The notes beneath the pieces are model-generated. The model was not told where the DNA came from and did no database searches. It was given only the letters and a program-made list of their open reading frames with translations. From the NCBI GenBank assembly GCA_947565915.1, contig CANOHY010000033.1, positions 1-19,256 on the forward strand: 19,256 nt of DNA, given 5' to 3'. The DNA comes from an uncultured Eggerthellaceae bacterium. GTDB lineage: Bacteria > Actinomycetota > Coriobacteriia > Coriobacteriales > Eggerthellaceae. Position numbers and translations under genes: made by a program. Below are positions 9,254-17,134 of this stretch, piece by piece (position 1 is the first letter of the stretch; each line of letters starts with the position of its first letter).

Positions 9254-11068
9254 TCAACTGAGGGACTTTTGCTGGTAGAGGCCGTTGTCGGCAAATCCGA
9301 GCTTGCGATAGTATTCGCGCGTGCCAACTGCGCTGATCACATTCACTGCCTCATACCCATTCGCTTTCGCAATCTCACAAGCACGCTCGATAAGCTTGCG
9401 ACCCAATCCATGATGCTGGGCAGAAGTCCCTTCGCGTTGCAAAGGAGCTGCGAAGCCATACACGTGAACCTCGCGAATCATTGCCTCGCCTGGACCGACG
9501 GGAATCGCGCCTGCATAGCGTTCGATTGCCTCGCTTGCAGGCAGCGAGAGGCGCAAGAAGCCCGCGATCCTGCCTTCAGGCGTGACCCATTGAAGGAAAT
9601 GCTCCTCGGACACGCTTGTGGCATACGTGAAGTCGTTAAGCGTTAGGGCATCGACTTCTACGGGGGACGTGCCCACTTCGCGATAGCGAATCTCCACAGG
9701 TCGAAGATCATCTTCGGCTATGCGGCCCTCAACCATTTGGCGCAAGTTGGCCTTCTTGTTGCCCGCAACGATATCACCCGAAGAGAAATCTCGTATCATG
9801 CGCGAGATGCGCGCATAGGGTGGCGTAGTCATTACGTCATCAACGAGAAGCTGTACGAGCTCCTCTTCGTCATAAGGCACCCAGCTTCCCACTTGATAAT
9901 CGGCTTCCAGCTGCGCTGAGCCAATAAGCGCGCAGGGATAGAGCTTCACTTCATCAGGCTGAAAGCGCACATCGCTTACCAGCATGCGGTAATCGTCTCG
10001 GTCGCTTTGCGGCGTGGCACCCTTCAAGTTCACCATCTGATGCACATGCGACTTGAAGCCGAACAGGCGACAGAGCGCAAAGGCCTCTTCAATCTTCGCT
10101 TGCGCAATGGGGCGTCCGTTGATATCGCGAATCTCGGCATAGAGCGACTGGATGCCCATCTGCACTTTCGTGCACCCAAGCGCCCGCAGCTCACGAAGGG
10201 ATGCTGCCGAGATGGCATCGGGGCGCGTCTCCACAACCAGGCCCACTACGCGATGCGCAGACGTTTCGTTTTCCCTTTGCCGACGCTCTACCTCGTCCCA
10301 TGAGGCTCGCTGCCAAAGTGCCGCTTTCTGCCAAGGCGCGCCCTCGGCTGCATAGAAGCGTGCAAGCTCCTCGTTGTAAGAAGACGCGTGGAGGTCGATC
10401 ATATGCTGGTAAGGTGCTGCCTCTTGCTCCAGCGCAGCGGCATCGTTCGCCATGCCTGCCGCGCGATACTGCGCGCTTCGGCGCTGGCTTTCGACCTTGC
10501 GCCCATCAGGGCTATCGTTCAGAGCATCGAACAAGCTGGCTACAAACCACAGCCGATAAGCCTCGGGGTAATCTGTCCAGGTGCCACCAAGCACGATGAG
10601 CTCCACCTTGTCGGTTGCATGGCCCATGGCCTGAAGCGCTTGCAGCCTTGACGCAACCTGCAGGTAGGGATCGAAGAAGCTGCGCTCGGCACGCTGACAG
10701 GCAGGCTCGTCGTGCAAGTAGCTCTTCGGCATGCGCACATCGCTTGGGCAGAAGATGCAATTGCCCTGGCAGGGCCACGGCTTGGTGATCACCGTGATGG
10801 TTGCAACGCCCGAAGCAGTGCGACGCGGCTTCATCTTCATAAGCGAGAAGAAGCGCTCTTCAAGCTCATCGGTAACGCCCAGCTTCTCCCATCGGCCATC
10901 TCCCCTTGCCTTCAAGGCCAGATAGTCGGGAATCACCTGCTTCTTGGCTATCCTGTGCTCTCCTACTCCCAAGCGAGCGCTGTGCTTGCGCAGCAGCGCA
11001 TCAAGGGCCGCTTGATCGAGCTCGCCCGCGCGAAGCGCATCGAGTATGTCCGCGATAACCTCATCCAT
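9254..11068 (-). CDS. elp3: Bacterial Elp3-family radical SAM/GNAT tRNA-modifying enzyme
   Basis: Elp3 uses acetyl-CoA and radical SAM chemistry to place a carboxymethyl-type group on C5 of wobble uridine in tRNA. This 604-residue protein has the whole architecture. The radical SAM domain has cysteines C100, C104 and C107 in PCQGNCIFCP (CX3CX2C, as expected for bacterial members) and the Elp3 signatures DKVELIVLGGTWTDYPEAYR, VVGLVVETRPDAI and TKVQMGIQSLY. A linker follows, then a C-terminal acetyltransferase-like domain (about 470-604) with IREVHVYG, HHGLGRKLIERA and VGTREYYRKLGF. The start at 11068 is chosen because the inverted-repeat promoter leaves no room for a leader; the 34 codons upstream run into the neighbouring gene. 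The divergent neighbour is a Trm9-like methyltransferase, which fits a tRNA wobble role. Confidence 0.93.
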   Translation of the reverse strand: MDEVIADILDALRAGELDQAALDALLRKHSARLGVGEHRIAKKQVIPDYLALKARGDGRWEKLGVTDELEERFFSLMKMKPRRTASGVATITVITKPWPCQGNCIFCPSDVRMPKSYLHDEPACQRAERSFFDPYLQVASRLQALQAMGHATDKVELIVLGGTWTDYPEAYRLWFVASLFDALNDSPDGRKVESQRRSAQYRAAGMANDAAALEQEAAPYQHMIDLHASSYNEELARFYAAEGAPWQKAALWQRASWDEVERRQRENETSAHRVVGLVVETRPDAISAASLRELRALGCTKVQMGIQSLYAEIRDINGRPIAQAKIEEAFALCRLFGFKSHVHQMVNLKGATPQSDRDDYRMLVSDVRFQPDEVKLYPCALIGSAQLEADYQVGSWVPYDEEELVQLLVDDVMTTPPYARISRMIRDFSSGDIVAGNKKANLRQMVEGRIAEDDLRPVEIRYREVGTSPVEVDALTLNDFTYATSVSEEHFLQWVTPEGRIAGFLRLSLPASEAIERYAGAIPVGPGEAMIREVHVYGFAAPLQREGTSAQHHGLGRKLIERACEIAKANGYEAVNVISAVGTREYYRKLGFADNGLYQQKSLS

Positions 11069-11104
11069 GGGCCTATTGTACCCTGGTTTACAATAGGCCC
11101 ATGG
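11065..11104. promoter_or_regulatory. Perfect inverted repeat with mirror-image -10 boxes between elp3 and the Trm9-like gene
   Basis: CCATGGGCCTATTGTA (11065-11080) and its exact reverse complement (11089-11104) flank an 8-nt spacer. Each arm contains the start codon of one gene and a TACAAT -10 box: 11089-11094 for the + gene and 11080-11075 for elp3. In each case the start-codon A lies 7 nt past the -10, where transcription normally begins. Neither gene has a Shine-Dalgarno sequence. The simplest reading is two leaderless divergent promoters sharing one dyad, which could also be a regulator site. Confidence 0.7.
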
Positions 11105-11946
11105 ACACGACTCCCTTCGATAGCCTGCGCGAAATGGACCTGAGGTTCTATGAGCGCGTGGGCACCTCATTCAGCAAGACGCGCGATCATCCGTGGCCCG
11201 GCTGGGAATGCTTAGCGCAAGCGCTCGAAAGGCACCTGAGCGAGCAAGCCCGGCTTCTGGACCTTGCGTGCGGCAATGGACGCTTCGAGGAGTTTCTCGC
11301 GCAGCGATTCGTGCAAACCGCTTGGAGCGCAACTTGCATCGATGCTTGCCAAGAGCTTCTGAGCGAATGCGGTGCACGCTGCAAGCGCATTTCGAGTGGT
11401 AACCTCGCATGCGAAACGCGCCTGCACGACATCCTCGCTGCACTTCGGCCTATGCCATGCGATGATGCCAAAGGGGATGCATCCGATTCCCTCGGCATCT
11501 CTAGCAACTGGTTCAACTTTGTGTGCTGCTTCGGGTTCTTTCACCATGTGCCAACCCAAGCCATGCGCAGGCGGCTTCTTCAGCTGATGATGGATGCTGC
11601 CCAACCCGGCGGCTTCGTTGCGGCATCCTTTTGGCGCTTCGCAGACGAGCCAGCTTTCGCAGAGAAGGCGAGGCAGCAAACCGAAACCGCCCTAAGCACG
11701 TGCGCTGGCCATGGGCTTTCGGTCTTGTGCTCCCCCGCTTCACTTGAAGAAGGCGATTACCTCATGGGCTGGCAAGGCAGCTTGGACGCTCTGCGCTATT
11801 GCCATAGCTTCTCAACCGAAGAGATTGACGGGCTCATTGACAGCCAGATGCCTGCTTCCAGCGTTGTTGCGCGGTTTCGTGCCGATGGTCGCACGGAAGC
11901 CCTCAACGAGTACATCGTGCTTCGAAAGAACGACGCTAGCATCTAA
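11101..11946 (+). CDS. Trm9/ALKBH8-like class I SAM methyltransferase
   Basis: This 281-residue protein has SAM-binding motif I LLDLACGNGRF (52-62), a post-motif FGFFHHVPTQAMRR (FHHV in the place of the Trm9 HHW/HHF) and AAQPGGFVAASFWRF. Three features point to the Trm9/ALKBH8 tRNA methyltransferase family rather than a general methyltransferase: the N-terminal FYERVGTSFSKTRDHPWPGW (compare the Trm9 pattern Y-x-x-I-A-x-H-F-S-x-T-R-x-x-x-W-P), the DYLMGW stretch after the core (Trm9 has LVPW), and a C-terminal RYCHSFSTEEIDGLI like the RYYH-F helix of Trm9. Trm9 methylates cm5U to mcm5U in tRNA. Its partner gene elp3 is divergent from the same dyad. It has no ribosome-binding site, consistent with leaderless translation. 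The substrate is inferred. Confidence 0.75.
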   Translation: MDTTPFDSLREMDLRFYERVGTSFSKTRDHPWPGWECLAQALERHLSEQARLLDLACGNGRFEEFLAQRFVQTAWSATCIDACQELLSECGARCKRISSGNLACETRLHDILAALRPMPCDDAKGDASDSLGISSNWFNFVCCFGFFHHVPTQAMRRRLLQLMMDAAQPGGFVAASFWRFADEPAFAEKARQQTETALSTCAGHGLSVLCSPASLEEGDYLMGWQGSLDALRYCHSFSTEEIDGLIDSQMPASSVVARFRADGRTEALNEYIVLRKNDASI

Positions 11947-11980
11947 GCAGCATACCCTGGATCAAAAGCGCCTAAATCCA

Positions 11981-12012
11981 GCACACCCTGGGTACAGCAC
12001 ACCCTGGGTACA
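11981..12012. repeat. Two tandem copies of a 16-bp repeat
   Basis: GCACACCCTGGGTACA occurs twice in direct tandem (11981-11996 and 11997-12012), followed by a partial third (GCACGCC), with a degenerate relative (GCATACCCTGGATCA) at 11950-11964. It sits between the convergent Trm9-like and serine acetyltransferase genes. No good T-run terminator is visible here. Confidence 0.8.
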
Positions 12013-12037
12013 GCACGCCTGACCCGCAAGCACCTAG

Positions 12038-12973
12038 CTACTCGATAATGCTCAAGCAGGGCGGCGTGGATGCTGGCCTTCCCGAGGCTTGGGATATCGC
12101 TACTTCCTGGTTCATGACGGCCACGCGACTATGCGGTGGCACCGAATGCGTAACAAAGGCGCTCCCTGCGATGACGGAGTCCTCCCCGATCACCGTGTCG
12201 CCCCCAAGCACGCAAGCATTCGCGTAGATGGTCACGTTATCCTCGATCGTGGGATGCCGCCTGACCCCAGCAAGGCGCTGACCTCCGCGCGTAGAAAGAG
12301 CACCCAACGTGACACCCTGATATATCTTCACGTGGTCGCCAATGAGCGTGGTCTCGCCGATCACGATGCCGGTGGCGTGGTCGATGAAGAAGTACTCCCC
12401 TATGGTCGCGCCCGCATTGATGTCAACACCCGTGCGGCTGTGCGCGTATTCCGTCATGATGCGTGGAATCAACGGCACATCAAGCACATAGAGCTCGTGT
12501 GCGATGCGATACACCCATATGGCGAAGAAGCCCGGATACGAATAGATTATCTCCTCTTTGGACTGCGCAGCAGGGTCTCCCTCGAAGGCAGCTTGTATGT
12601 CCTTATGGAGCATCTGCTGCACGTAGGGCAGCTTGCAGAGCAGCTTCGATGACACATCCTTCGCTTCGCGGCGAATCTCTTCGCACGACTTGCTTCGCCC
12701 ATCGCGGAAGCTCAAAGCCAAGCGCACCTGCTCGGTAAGGCTGGCTTCCACATCCAAAATGGTATTCCCAATGAAGTAAGTGGCATCTTCGGTGGTTTGC
12801 GGACCATCGGTGAAGTAGCCAGGGAACAAGACATTGCGTAGCCCCTTGAGGATGTCGATCACCGCATTTCGGTTGGGCATGCGTCGGTCGCTATCGGTGT
12901 AGAAGATCTCGTCGCTGGACTGATAGCACGCCTTTATCTGCGCAATGATGTCGCTCAAATCGCAGTTGTTCAT
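12038..12973 (-). CDS. cysE: Serine O-acetyltransferase, EpsC type
   Basis: This 311-residue cytoplasmic enzyme would transfer acetyl from acetyl-CoA to L-serine, giving O-acetylserine for cysteine synthesis. The N-terminal helical part (1-165) is the long form seen in EpsC/SrpH-type enzymes. The left-handed beta-helix follows with hexapeptide repeats: THSRTGVDINAGATIG-type coils (here HSRTGVDINAGATIG), the catalytic FIDHATGIVIGE with its His, GDHVKIYQGVTLGA, then RRHPTIEDNVTIYANACVLG. The tail (from about 290) is short and Pro/Ser rich. GAGAGGAAG precedes the ATG. It is the last gene of the - strand cluster, 34 nt after nadE. Confidence 0.9.
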   Translation of the reverse strand: MNNCDLSDIIAQIKACYQSSDEIFYTDSDRRMPNRNAVIDILKGLRNVLFPGYFTDGPQTTEDATYFIGNTILDVEASLTEQVRLALSFRDGRSKSCEEIRREAKDVSSKLLCKLPYVQQMLHKDIQAAFEGDPAAQSKEEIIYSYPGFFAIWVYRIAHELYVLDVPLIPRIMTEYAHSRTGVDINAGATIGEYFFIDHATGIVIGETTLIGDHVKIYQGVTLGALSTRGGQRLAGVRRHPTIEDNVTIYANACVLGGDTVIGEDSVIAGSAFVTHSVPPHSRVAVMNQEVAISQASGRPASTPPCLSIIE

Positions 12974-13007
12974 TCGATCTTCCTCTCGCTTGTTGCCGAG
13001 CTGCTCC

Positions 13008-14519
13008 CTAGCCGCGCGCGATGGCGCGCCTTAGCACCTCGTAGCGCTCGCTCAGCTGCAGTTCGCCTTGGACCACCGGGTGGCTATACACGGAAGCAAG
13101 CGAGGCAACCTTGATGCAAGGCGGTGCCTGCACGCGCTTGAATGCCGTGCGCTGCATGGTGGACATGACCCAATCCAGATCGCTCAGGAAGACGGCAGGA
13201 TTGTCGAGCCCGTAGAAGCGAAGCCACTTCCCCACCGGACCTACCTCCAACGATCCGCTCAGATACGCCTCGAGCACCGAGCAAATGCCGTCGTTGATCG
13301 AAGGTGCATCGAGCAGCTGCTCGATCAGCCAATCGTGATAGAACCATTTCATCGGGTCGCGCTGACCATCGGCAAGCTCTGCCGAGGGCATCGTTTGCCA
13401 CGTATAGCCTGCAACCGTTTCGTGAGGGATGAGATTCGAGGGAATCGCCTCGGTACCCAGAGCATCGTTCAGGGCGAGGGCGAGGTCGAACAATCGCACC
13501 TTGGTCAAATCGCCGAGAGGCGCCAAGGCTCCGATCGAATCGCCGTACATCGTGAAGTATCCGAGTGCTTCCTCTACGCGATTTCCGTTATTCACCACCA
13601 CGCCGCCCAGCAATGCAGCAGCCGTCGAGAGCACCTGCCCGCGAATGCGCGCTTGGGCATTCTCGGCCACAAGTCCTTCGATCTTGTCGGCATCGAATCC
13701 GAGGTCGGCCATCTGTGCCACGGTTGCGTCGAAGAGGCCCTGGATAGACCCTTCATGCAAATCCAACCCCAATGCCGCTGCCACGCTTGCAGCGTTCGCC
13801 TTGGTAACAGACGAATTATGCGAGCTTGCCAAGTTGTATGCAGCCACGCGCTCTTTGCCCAAGGCGCGCACCAGCAACGCCGCGCACACCGAGCTGTCCA
13901 AGCCGCCAGAAAGCCCGATGACCCACGTGGGGCCCCAAGGCAGGATTTGCCGGTCGAAGCGCTGAACCGTCTTCTCCAAGCAAGTGAGCAGCTTGTTCTC
14001 GCAAAACCCGGCAATCGAACCGCTTCGGCCCATCACCAAGGTGGTGTAATCTTCCTCGAAGTCGTCGCGCAAGCGGCAAAGCAGCGTGCCATCAGCAGCC
14101 GACACCGTGGTTGCGCCCGCAAAGGCGCACACCTTCGAGCCCTCGTTCAACATGCCTACGGGCCGCAACACGATTCCCGGCTGAGCAGCATGCTCGCCTT
14201 GCCCAAGCGTCCAAGGCGTAAGATCCATCACCACCGAGAAATCACAAGCAGGGTCGTTGCGCCCCAGGCTCACAATGAAGCTCTCGCCTGCGGCTTCCAA
14301 AAGAACTCGACTTCCCGCAATATCGATGCGCGTGTCGTTGAGCGCGATGAGGCGAATGTCTGTCGCATCGATCAGTGACCCTGGAAGCACCAGCACATCT
14401 GCACCGGCGTCCAAGGCGCGTTCCACCATGCGCTCTTGCACGCGTCCATTTGCGCGCTCGTCGGTTTGAGAGAGGTCAGGCTGAGCAATTGCCACCTTCA
14501 GCTTCGAAAGGTCGCCCAT
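13008..14519 (-). CDS. nadE: NAD+ synthetase with a degenerate glutaminase domain
   Basis: NadE amidates nicotinate adenine dinucleotide to NAD+ with ATP. The C-terminal synthetase domain (about 178-503) looks intact: pyrophosphatase P-loop SGGLDSS (204-210), ENAQARIRGQVLSTAA, then NNGNRVEEALGYFTMYGDSIGALAPLGDLTK, where the common GNKSE reads GNRVE. The N-terminal part (1-175) begins like a nitrilase glutaminase domain (KVAIAQPDL, GADVLVLP) and ends like one (NEGSKVCAFAGATTV, FEEDYTTLV). It is roughly 90 residues short, and the catalytic Glu position reads LPG instead of LPE. The segment that should carry the catalytic Lys and Cys is missing. It is therefore likely ammonia-dependent. The ATG abuts the flippase stop (TAGATG), with GGGAGGG just upstream. 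Confidence 0.88.
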   Translation of the reverse strand: MGDLSKLKVAIAQPDLSQTDERANGRVQERMVERALDAGADVLVLPGSLIDATDIRLIALNDTRIDIAGSRVLLEAAGESFIVSLGRNDPACDFSVVMDLTPWTLGQGEHAAQPGIVLRPVGMLNEGSKVCAFAGATTVSAADGTLLCRLRDDFEEDYTTLVMGRSGSIAGFCENKLLTCLEKTVQRFDRQILPWGPTWVIGLSGGLDSSVCAALLVRALGKERVAAYNLASSHNSSVTKANAASVAAALGLDLHEGSIQGLFDATVAQMADLGFDADKIEGLVAENAQARIRGQVLSTAAALLGGVVVNNGNRVEEALGYFTMYGDSIGALAPLGDLTKVRLFDLALALNDALGTEAIPSNLIPHETVAGYTWQTMPSAELADGQRDPMKWFYHDWLIEQLLDAPSINDGICSVLEAYLSGSLEVGPVGKWLRFYGLDNPAVFLSDLDWVMSTMQRTAFKRVQAPPCIKVASLASVYSHPVVQGELQLSERYEVLRRAIARG

Positions 14520-16151
14520 CTAGCGCCCTCCCTTCTCTTGGCGTGCAAGGTCCATGCGCTGCAGGATGTACTCGCGAAGCAGCAGGATGAACAAGATGGT
14601 CATCACGATGAGGTACCCCACCACGGCACCTTCGAGCTGCATCATGTTGATCATCAGGATGAGCACGAGAAACGAGAAGCCGAACGTGATGGCGTAGAGC
14701 GAAAGCGCCGCATGTTGGCGCCGCAAGATGGTGATGATCTGGTACAGGAAGTCGATGCCCGCAGTCACGCCACCCGCAGCCAGCATGATGATGGCAAGCT
14801 GCCAGTATGGCGAGAAGTCTATGCCATACAGCAGGCTCATGACGGGCACGCCAATCCATGCCATCAGAATGGCGCCCACCAGCGTGATTGCCACGATGAG
14901 CGCCATCATGGCCACGATGAGCAGGTCGAATCGCTTGCGGCGCGTAGGGTCGGCCCAGATGCGCGCCATCTTCACCAGAAGCGGACGATAGATCAGCTGC
15001 ACGATGATGAGAATCGCCTGCGCGGGGAAGTAGAGCGCGTTGAAGTAGAGCTGGTTGTCGTAGGGCAGCTGCGCGCCCTGCATGACGAACTTGGGCATGT
15101 TGTCGATCACTGCATACATGAACAAGGCCAGAAACACCGGGAAACACGCCTTGAACAGGCCGATAATGGACGACATAGCCGCTGGCGCCGACCGCTTCGT
15201 CTCGAAGAGCGTAAGCGGGAAGGTGACCACTACGAACGAGGCAGCAGCCCAAATGGCCATGGCGATGGCAGCCACGCCCAGGTTTCCCGTAATCAGCAGC
15301 AGCACGGTATAGGCGATGAAAGCTCCCGCCGAGCGGATGGTCATGGAGATGCCCGCCAGATACAACTTGTCAACCTGCTGCAAGCGCCCCTCGTACACCT
15401 CGCCCAAAGCATCGATGGTCTTGTAGATGAAGATGCCCATGCACATGGTGGCAGCTTCGCCCTCGTAGCCGAGGAACTTCATCACCACGAACCCGCAGAG
15501 CAACATGATGATGCAGGTGATGAAACGGTTTATCTGGTAGTCGCTGAACGAATGGTACTCGTCGATATCGCTCACCTGATACGTGCGCACCCCGTAGGTG
15601 CCGATGATGTAGAGCAGGTTGGCGATGACGAACACGAACGAGAACAATCCTGCACGCTCCACGCCAGCAAGCTGCGTGACCACGATGGTAAGGATGGGGA
15701 ATACCATGCCCCAGGCACCCTGCCCGATAGAGTTCCACACGAAGTCGCGCGAGGTGCGCCCAGCCGCGTATTCCTCTTCCTGCCCCGCAAGATCGCCCTC
15801 CGACACGGCTCCCACGATGCGGTTGAACCAATTGTTGATCAGGCGGCGAATTGCGCTTTCCTTCTTCACGGGCACCGAATGTCGCTGCCGCGCGCGACCT
15901 TGAGCGTAGCGCGCCTGCTCGCGATTGCGCTCGTGGCTGCGCTCGTCCTCGTAGCCATGCTCGAAGTCGTGCTGGGCCATGCGCTGGTCCATGCGGCCAG
16001 CATCGTGAATGGAGCCCGTGTCGCGCACATGCCCGTGCGCCGTACGATAGCGCGACTGTGCAACAGGCGCTACCGAATCATCGCGCTCTCTACGACCAGA
16101 CGGGCGCGAAACGCGCCCGTCTAAGTCCCTATCTCTCCTTGATGGTGCCAT
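14520..16151 (-). CDS. Polysaccharide/oligosaccharide flippase (Wzx/RfbX-like, MOP superfamily)
   Basis: This 543-residue multispanning membrane protein has about 12-14 hydrophobic segments from residue 120 on. It opens with the family's RDFVWNSIGQGAWGMVFPIL region and carries YGVRTYQVSDIDEYHSFSDY after the second segment. Such proteins flip lipid-linked glycans across the membrane. The first 95 residues are unusual: a disordered Arg/Asp/His/Glu-rich stretch (such as HGYEDERSHERNREQARY), presumably cytoplasmic. A perfect 11-bp hairpin lies about 30 nt after the first ATG, and the AGAGGAA before that ATG is about 13 nt away. The start is thus uncertain, and Met54 (15992) or Met58 (15980) are alternatives without a better ribosome-binding site. 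No glycosyltransferases are next to it. The stop abuts the nadE start. Confidence 0.82.
   Translation of the reverse strand: MAPSRRDRDLDGRVSRPSGRRERDDSVAPVAQSRYRTAHGHVRDTGSIHDAGRMDQRMAQHDFEHGYEDERSHERNREQARYAQGRARQRHSVPVKKESAIRRLINNWFNRIVGAVSEGDLAGQEEEYAAGRTSRDFVWNSIGQGAWGMVFPILTIVVTQLAGVERAGLFSFVFVIANLLYIIGTYGVRTYQVSDIDEYHSFSDYQINRFITCIIMLLCGFVVMKFLGYEGEAATMCMGIFIYKTIDALGEVYEGRLQQVDKLYLAGISMTIRSAGAFIAYTVLLLITGNLGVAAIAMAIWAAASFVVVTFPLTLFETKRSAPAAMSSIIGLFKACFPVFLALFMYAVIDNMPKFVMQGAQLPYDNQLYFNALYFPAQAILIIVQLIYRPLLVKMARIWADPTRRKRFDLLIVAMMALIVAITLVGAILMAWIGVPVMSLLYGIDFSPYWQLAIIMLAAGGVTAGIDFLYQIITILRRQHAALSLYAITFGFSFLVLILMINMMQLEGAVVGYLIVMTILFILLLREYILQRMDLARQEKGGR
16098..16122 (-). other. Perfect hairpin near the 5' end of the flippase gene
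   Basis: AGACGGGCGCG (16098-16108) and CGCGCCCGTCT (16112-16122) form an 11-bp GC-rich stem around three bases. It starts about 29 nt into the flippase reading frame. No T-run follows on either strand. It could reduce initiation at the first ATG or mark a downstream start. Confidence 0.7.
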
Positions 16152-16190
16152 GAGGTCGTGCAGTTCCTCTTCTCAGTTGACTCGAAATTC

Positions 16191-16616
16191 CTATTCCGCG
16201 TCGAGAAGCTCTATCTCGAAGGTCAGCTCCTCGCCTGCAAGCGGGTGATTCATGTCGAACGTGATGGTGTCATCGGTCTTGGCCACCACCACCGCTGGCA
16301 TGGACATGCCGTTTTCCATTCCGATGTAAAGGTTATCCCCCACTTTCAACTGCTCCGAATTGGGCATGCGACTGAAGGGAATCTCCAGCAAGGCCTCATC
16401 ATCGCGCGGGCCGTAAGCGTCTTCGGGAGCGATCTTCACCGTGTGCGTCTCGCCCACTTCCATCTCGTTCACCGCAGCATCGAAGCCCGGGATCATCATG
16501 CCGCTCATGCAAACGAACTCCAGCGGCTGGCCCGATTCTCGCGAGGAATCGAATTGCGTGCCATCGCTCAGCGTGCCGACGTAATGAACCTTCACCTTCT
16601 TGCCTTCGTTGGTCAT
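16191..16616 (-). CDS. SlyD-like FKBP-type peptidyl-prolyl isomerase
   Basis: This 141-residue cytoplasmic prolyl isomerase/chaperone opens with KVKVHYVGTLSDGTQFDSS and has the FKBP core GMMIPGFDAAVNEMEVGE, then EDAYGPRDDEALLEIP. An inserted-in-flap segment (about 75-125) follows, and the closing strand is FDMNHPLAGEELTFEIEL, all in the SlyD pattern. The histidine-rich metal-binding tail of E. coli SlyD is absent. The ATG at 16616 is chosen because AGGGGGGA lies about 7 nt before it; the longer frame to 16634 starts inside that site. It lies 47 nt after the ACT gene in the - strand cluster. Confidence 0.9.
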   Translation of the reverse strand: MTNEGKKVKVHYVGTLSDGTQFDSSRESGQPLEFVCMSGMMIPGFDAAVNEMEVGETHTVKIAPEDAYGPRDDEALLEIPFSRMPNSEQLKVGDNLYIGMENGMSMPAVVVAKTDDTITFDMNHPLAGEELTFEIELLDAE

Positions 16617-16663
16617 AAGGCATCCCCCCTTCATCGAAGCCTTCGCCTCGAGCTTTCGAGCAA

Positions 16664-17092
16664 TTACTTCAAATCGGCCTGCGCGAGCACCTTGTATCCC
16701 GCATTGCCGAGCACTTCCGCGGCCTCTTCAAGCTTCTCCGATCCCCTGATCTTCAGCACGTCTACTGCCATGTCGGGTTTGAGGCTGAAGCAATAGCCGT
16801 ATTCGATGTTCAGCTTCAGGGTGTCGAACGTCTCCAGCAAGCCCGCAAGGCCGCCGGGGGTATTCGGCACGCCGATAGCTGCCACCTTGGTGATGGCTGC
16901 GCGGTAATCGTTATCGGTGAGCACCTTCACAGCAAGCTCGGAATCATCGGCAATGATGCGAACGATGCCGAAGTCGGCGGTATCGGCAATCGAGAGCGCG
17001 TACATGTTGATGTTCGAGTCTGCAAGCGTGCGGCACAGCGCAGAAAGGCGCCCTTCCGAGTTCTCGAGAAAAACCGTTATCTGATCTATCAT
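16664..17092 (-). CDS. Tandem ACT-domain protein
   Basis: This 142-residue protein is made of two ACT domains, about 1-70 (ITVFLENSEGRLSALCRTLADSNINMYALSI) and 71-142 (VAAIGVPNTPGGLAGLLETF and so on). ACT domains bind amino acids and regulate metabolic enzymes. Stand-alone tandem-ACT proteins of this type often sit beside phenylacetate-CoA ligase or indolepyruvate oxidoreductase genes, and a ligase gene is indeed 42 nt upstream. It probably senses an aromatic or branched-chain amino acid and modulates the ligase; the ligand is unknown. AAGGAG 7 nt before the ATG supports the start. Confidence 0.88.
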   Translation of the reverse strand: MIDQITVFLENSEGRLSALCRTLADSNINMYALSIADTADFGIVRIIADDSELAVKVLTDNDYRAAITKVAAIGVPNTPGGLAGLLETFDTLKLNIEYGYCFSLKPDMAVDVLKIRGSEKLEEAAEVLGNAGYKVLAQADLK

Positions 17093-17134
17093 CGCTATCT
17101 CCTTCTAACGAGTGACGGACAAAATCCGCTTTCG

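Noticed and set aside
11947..12037. Rho-independent terminator between the Trm9-like gene and cysE
   Set aside because: Only weak stems (CTGGAT/ATCCAG, GGGT/ACCC) and no T-run on either strand; recorded as a tandem repeat only.
13068..14378. 436-residue open frame on the + strand opposite nadE
   Set aside because: Arg/His/Gln-rich antisense reading of a conserved gene; no start signal.
14436..16124. 562-residue open frame on the + strand opposite the flippase and start of nadE
   Set aside because: Its composition is His/Asp/Arg-rich nonsense typical of the antisense of a hydrophobic gene, and it has no ribosome-binding site or domain; the - strand frames have clear families.
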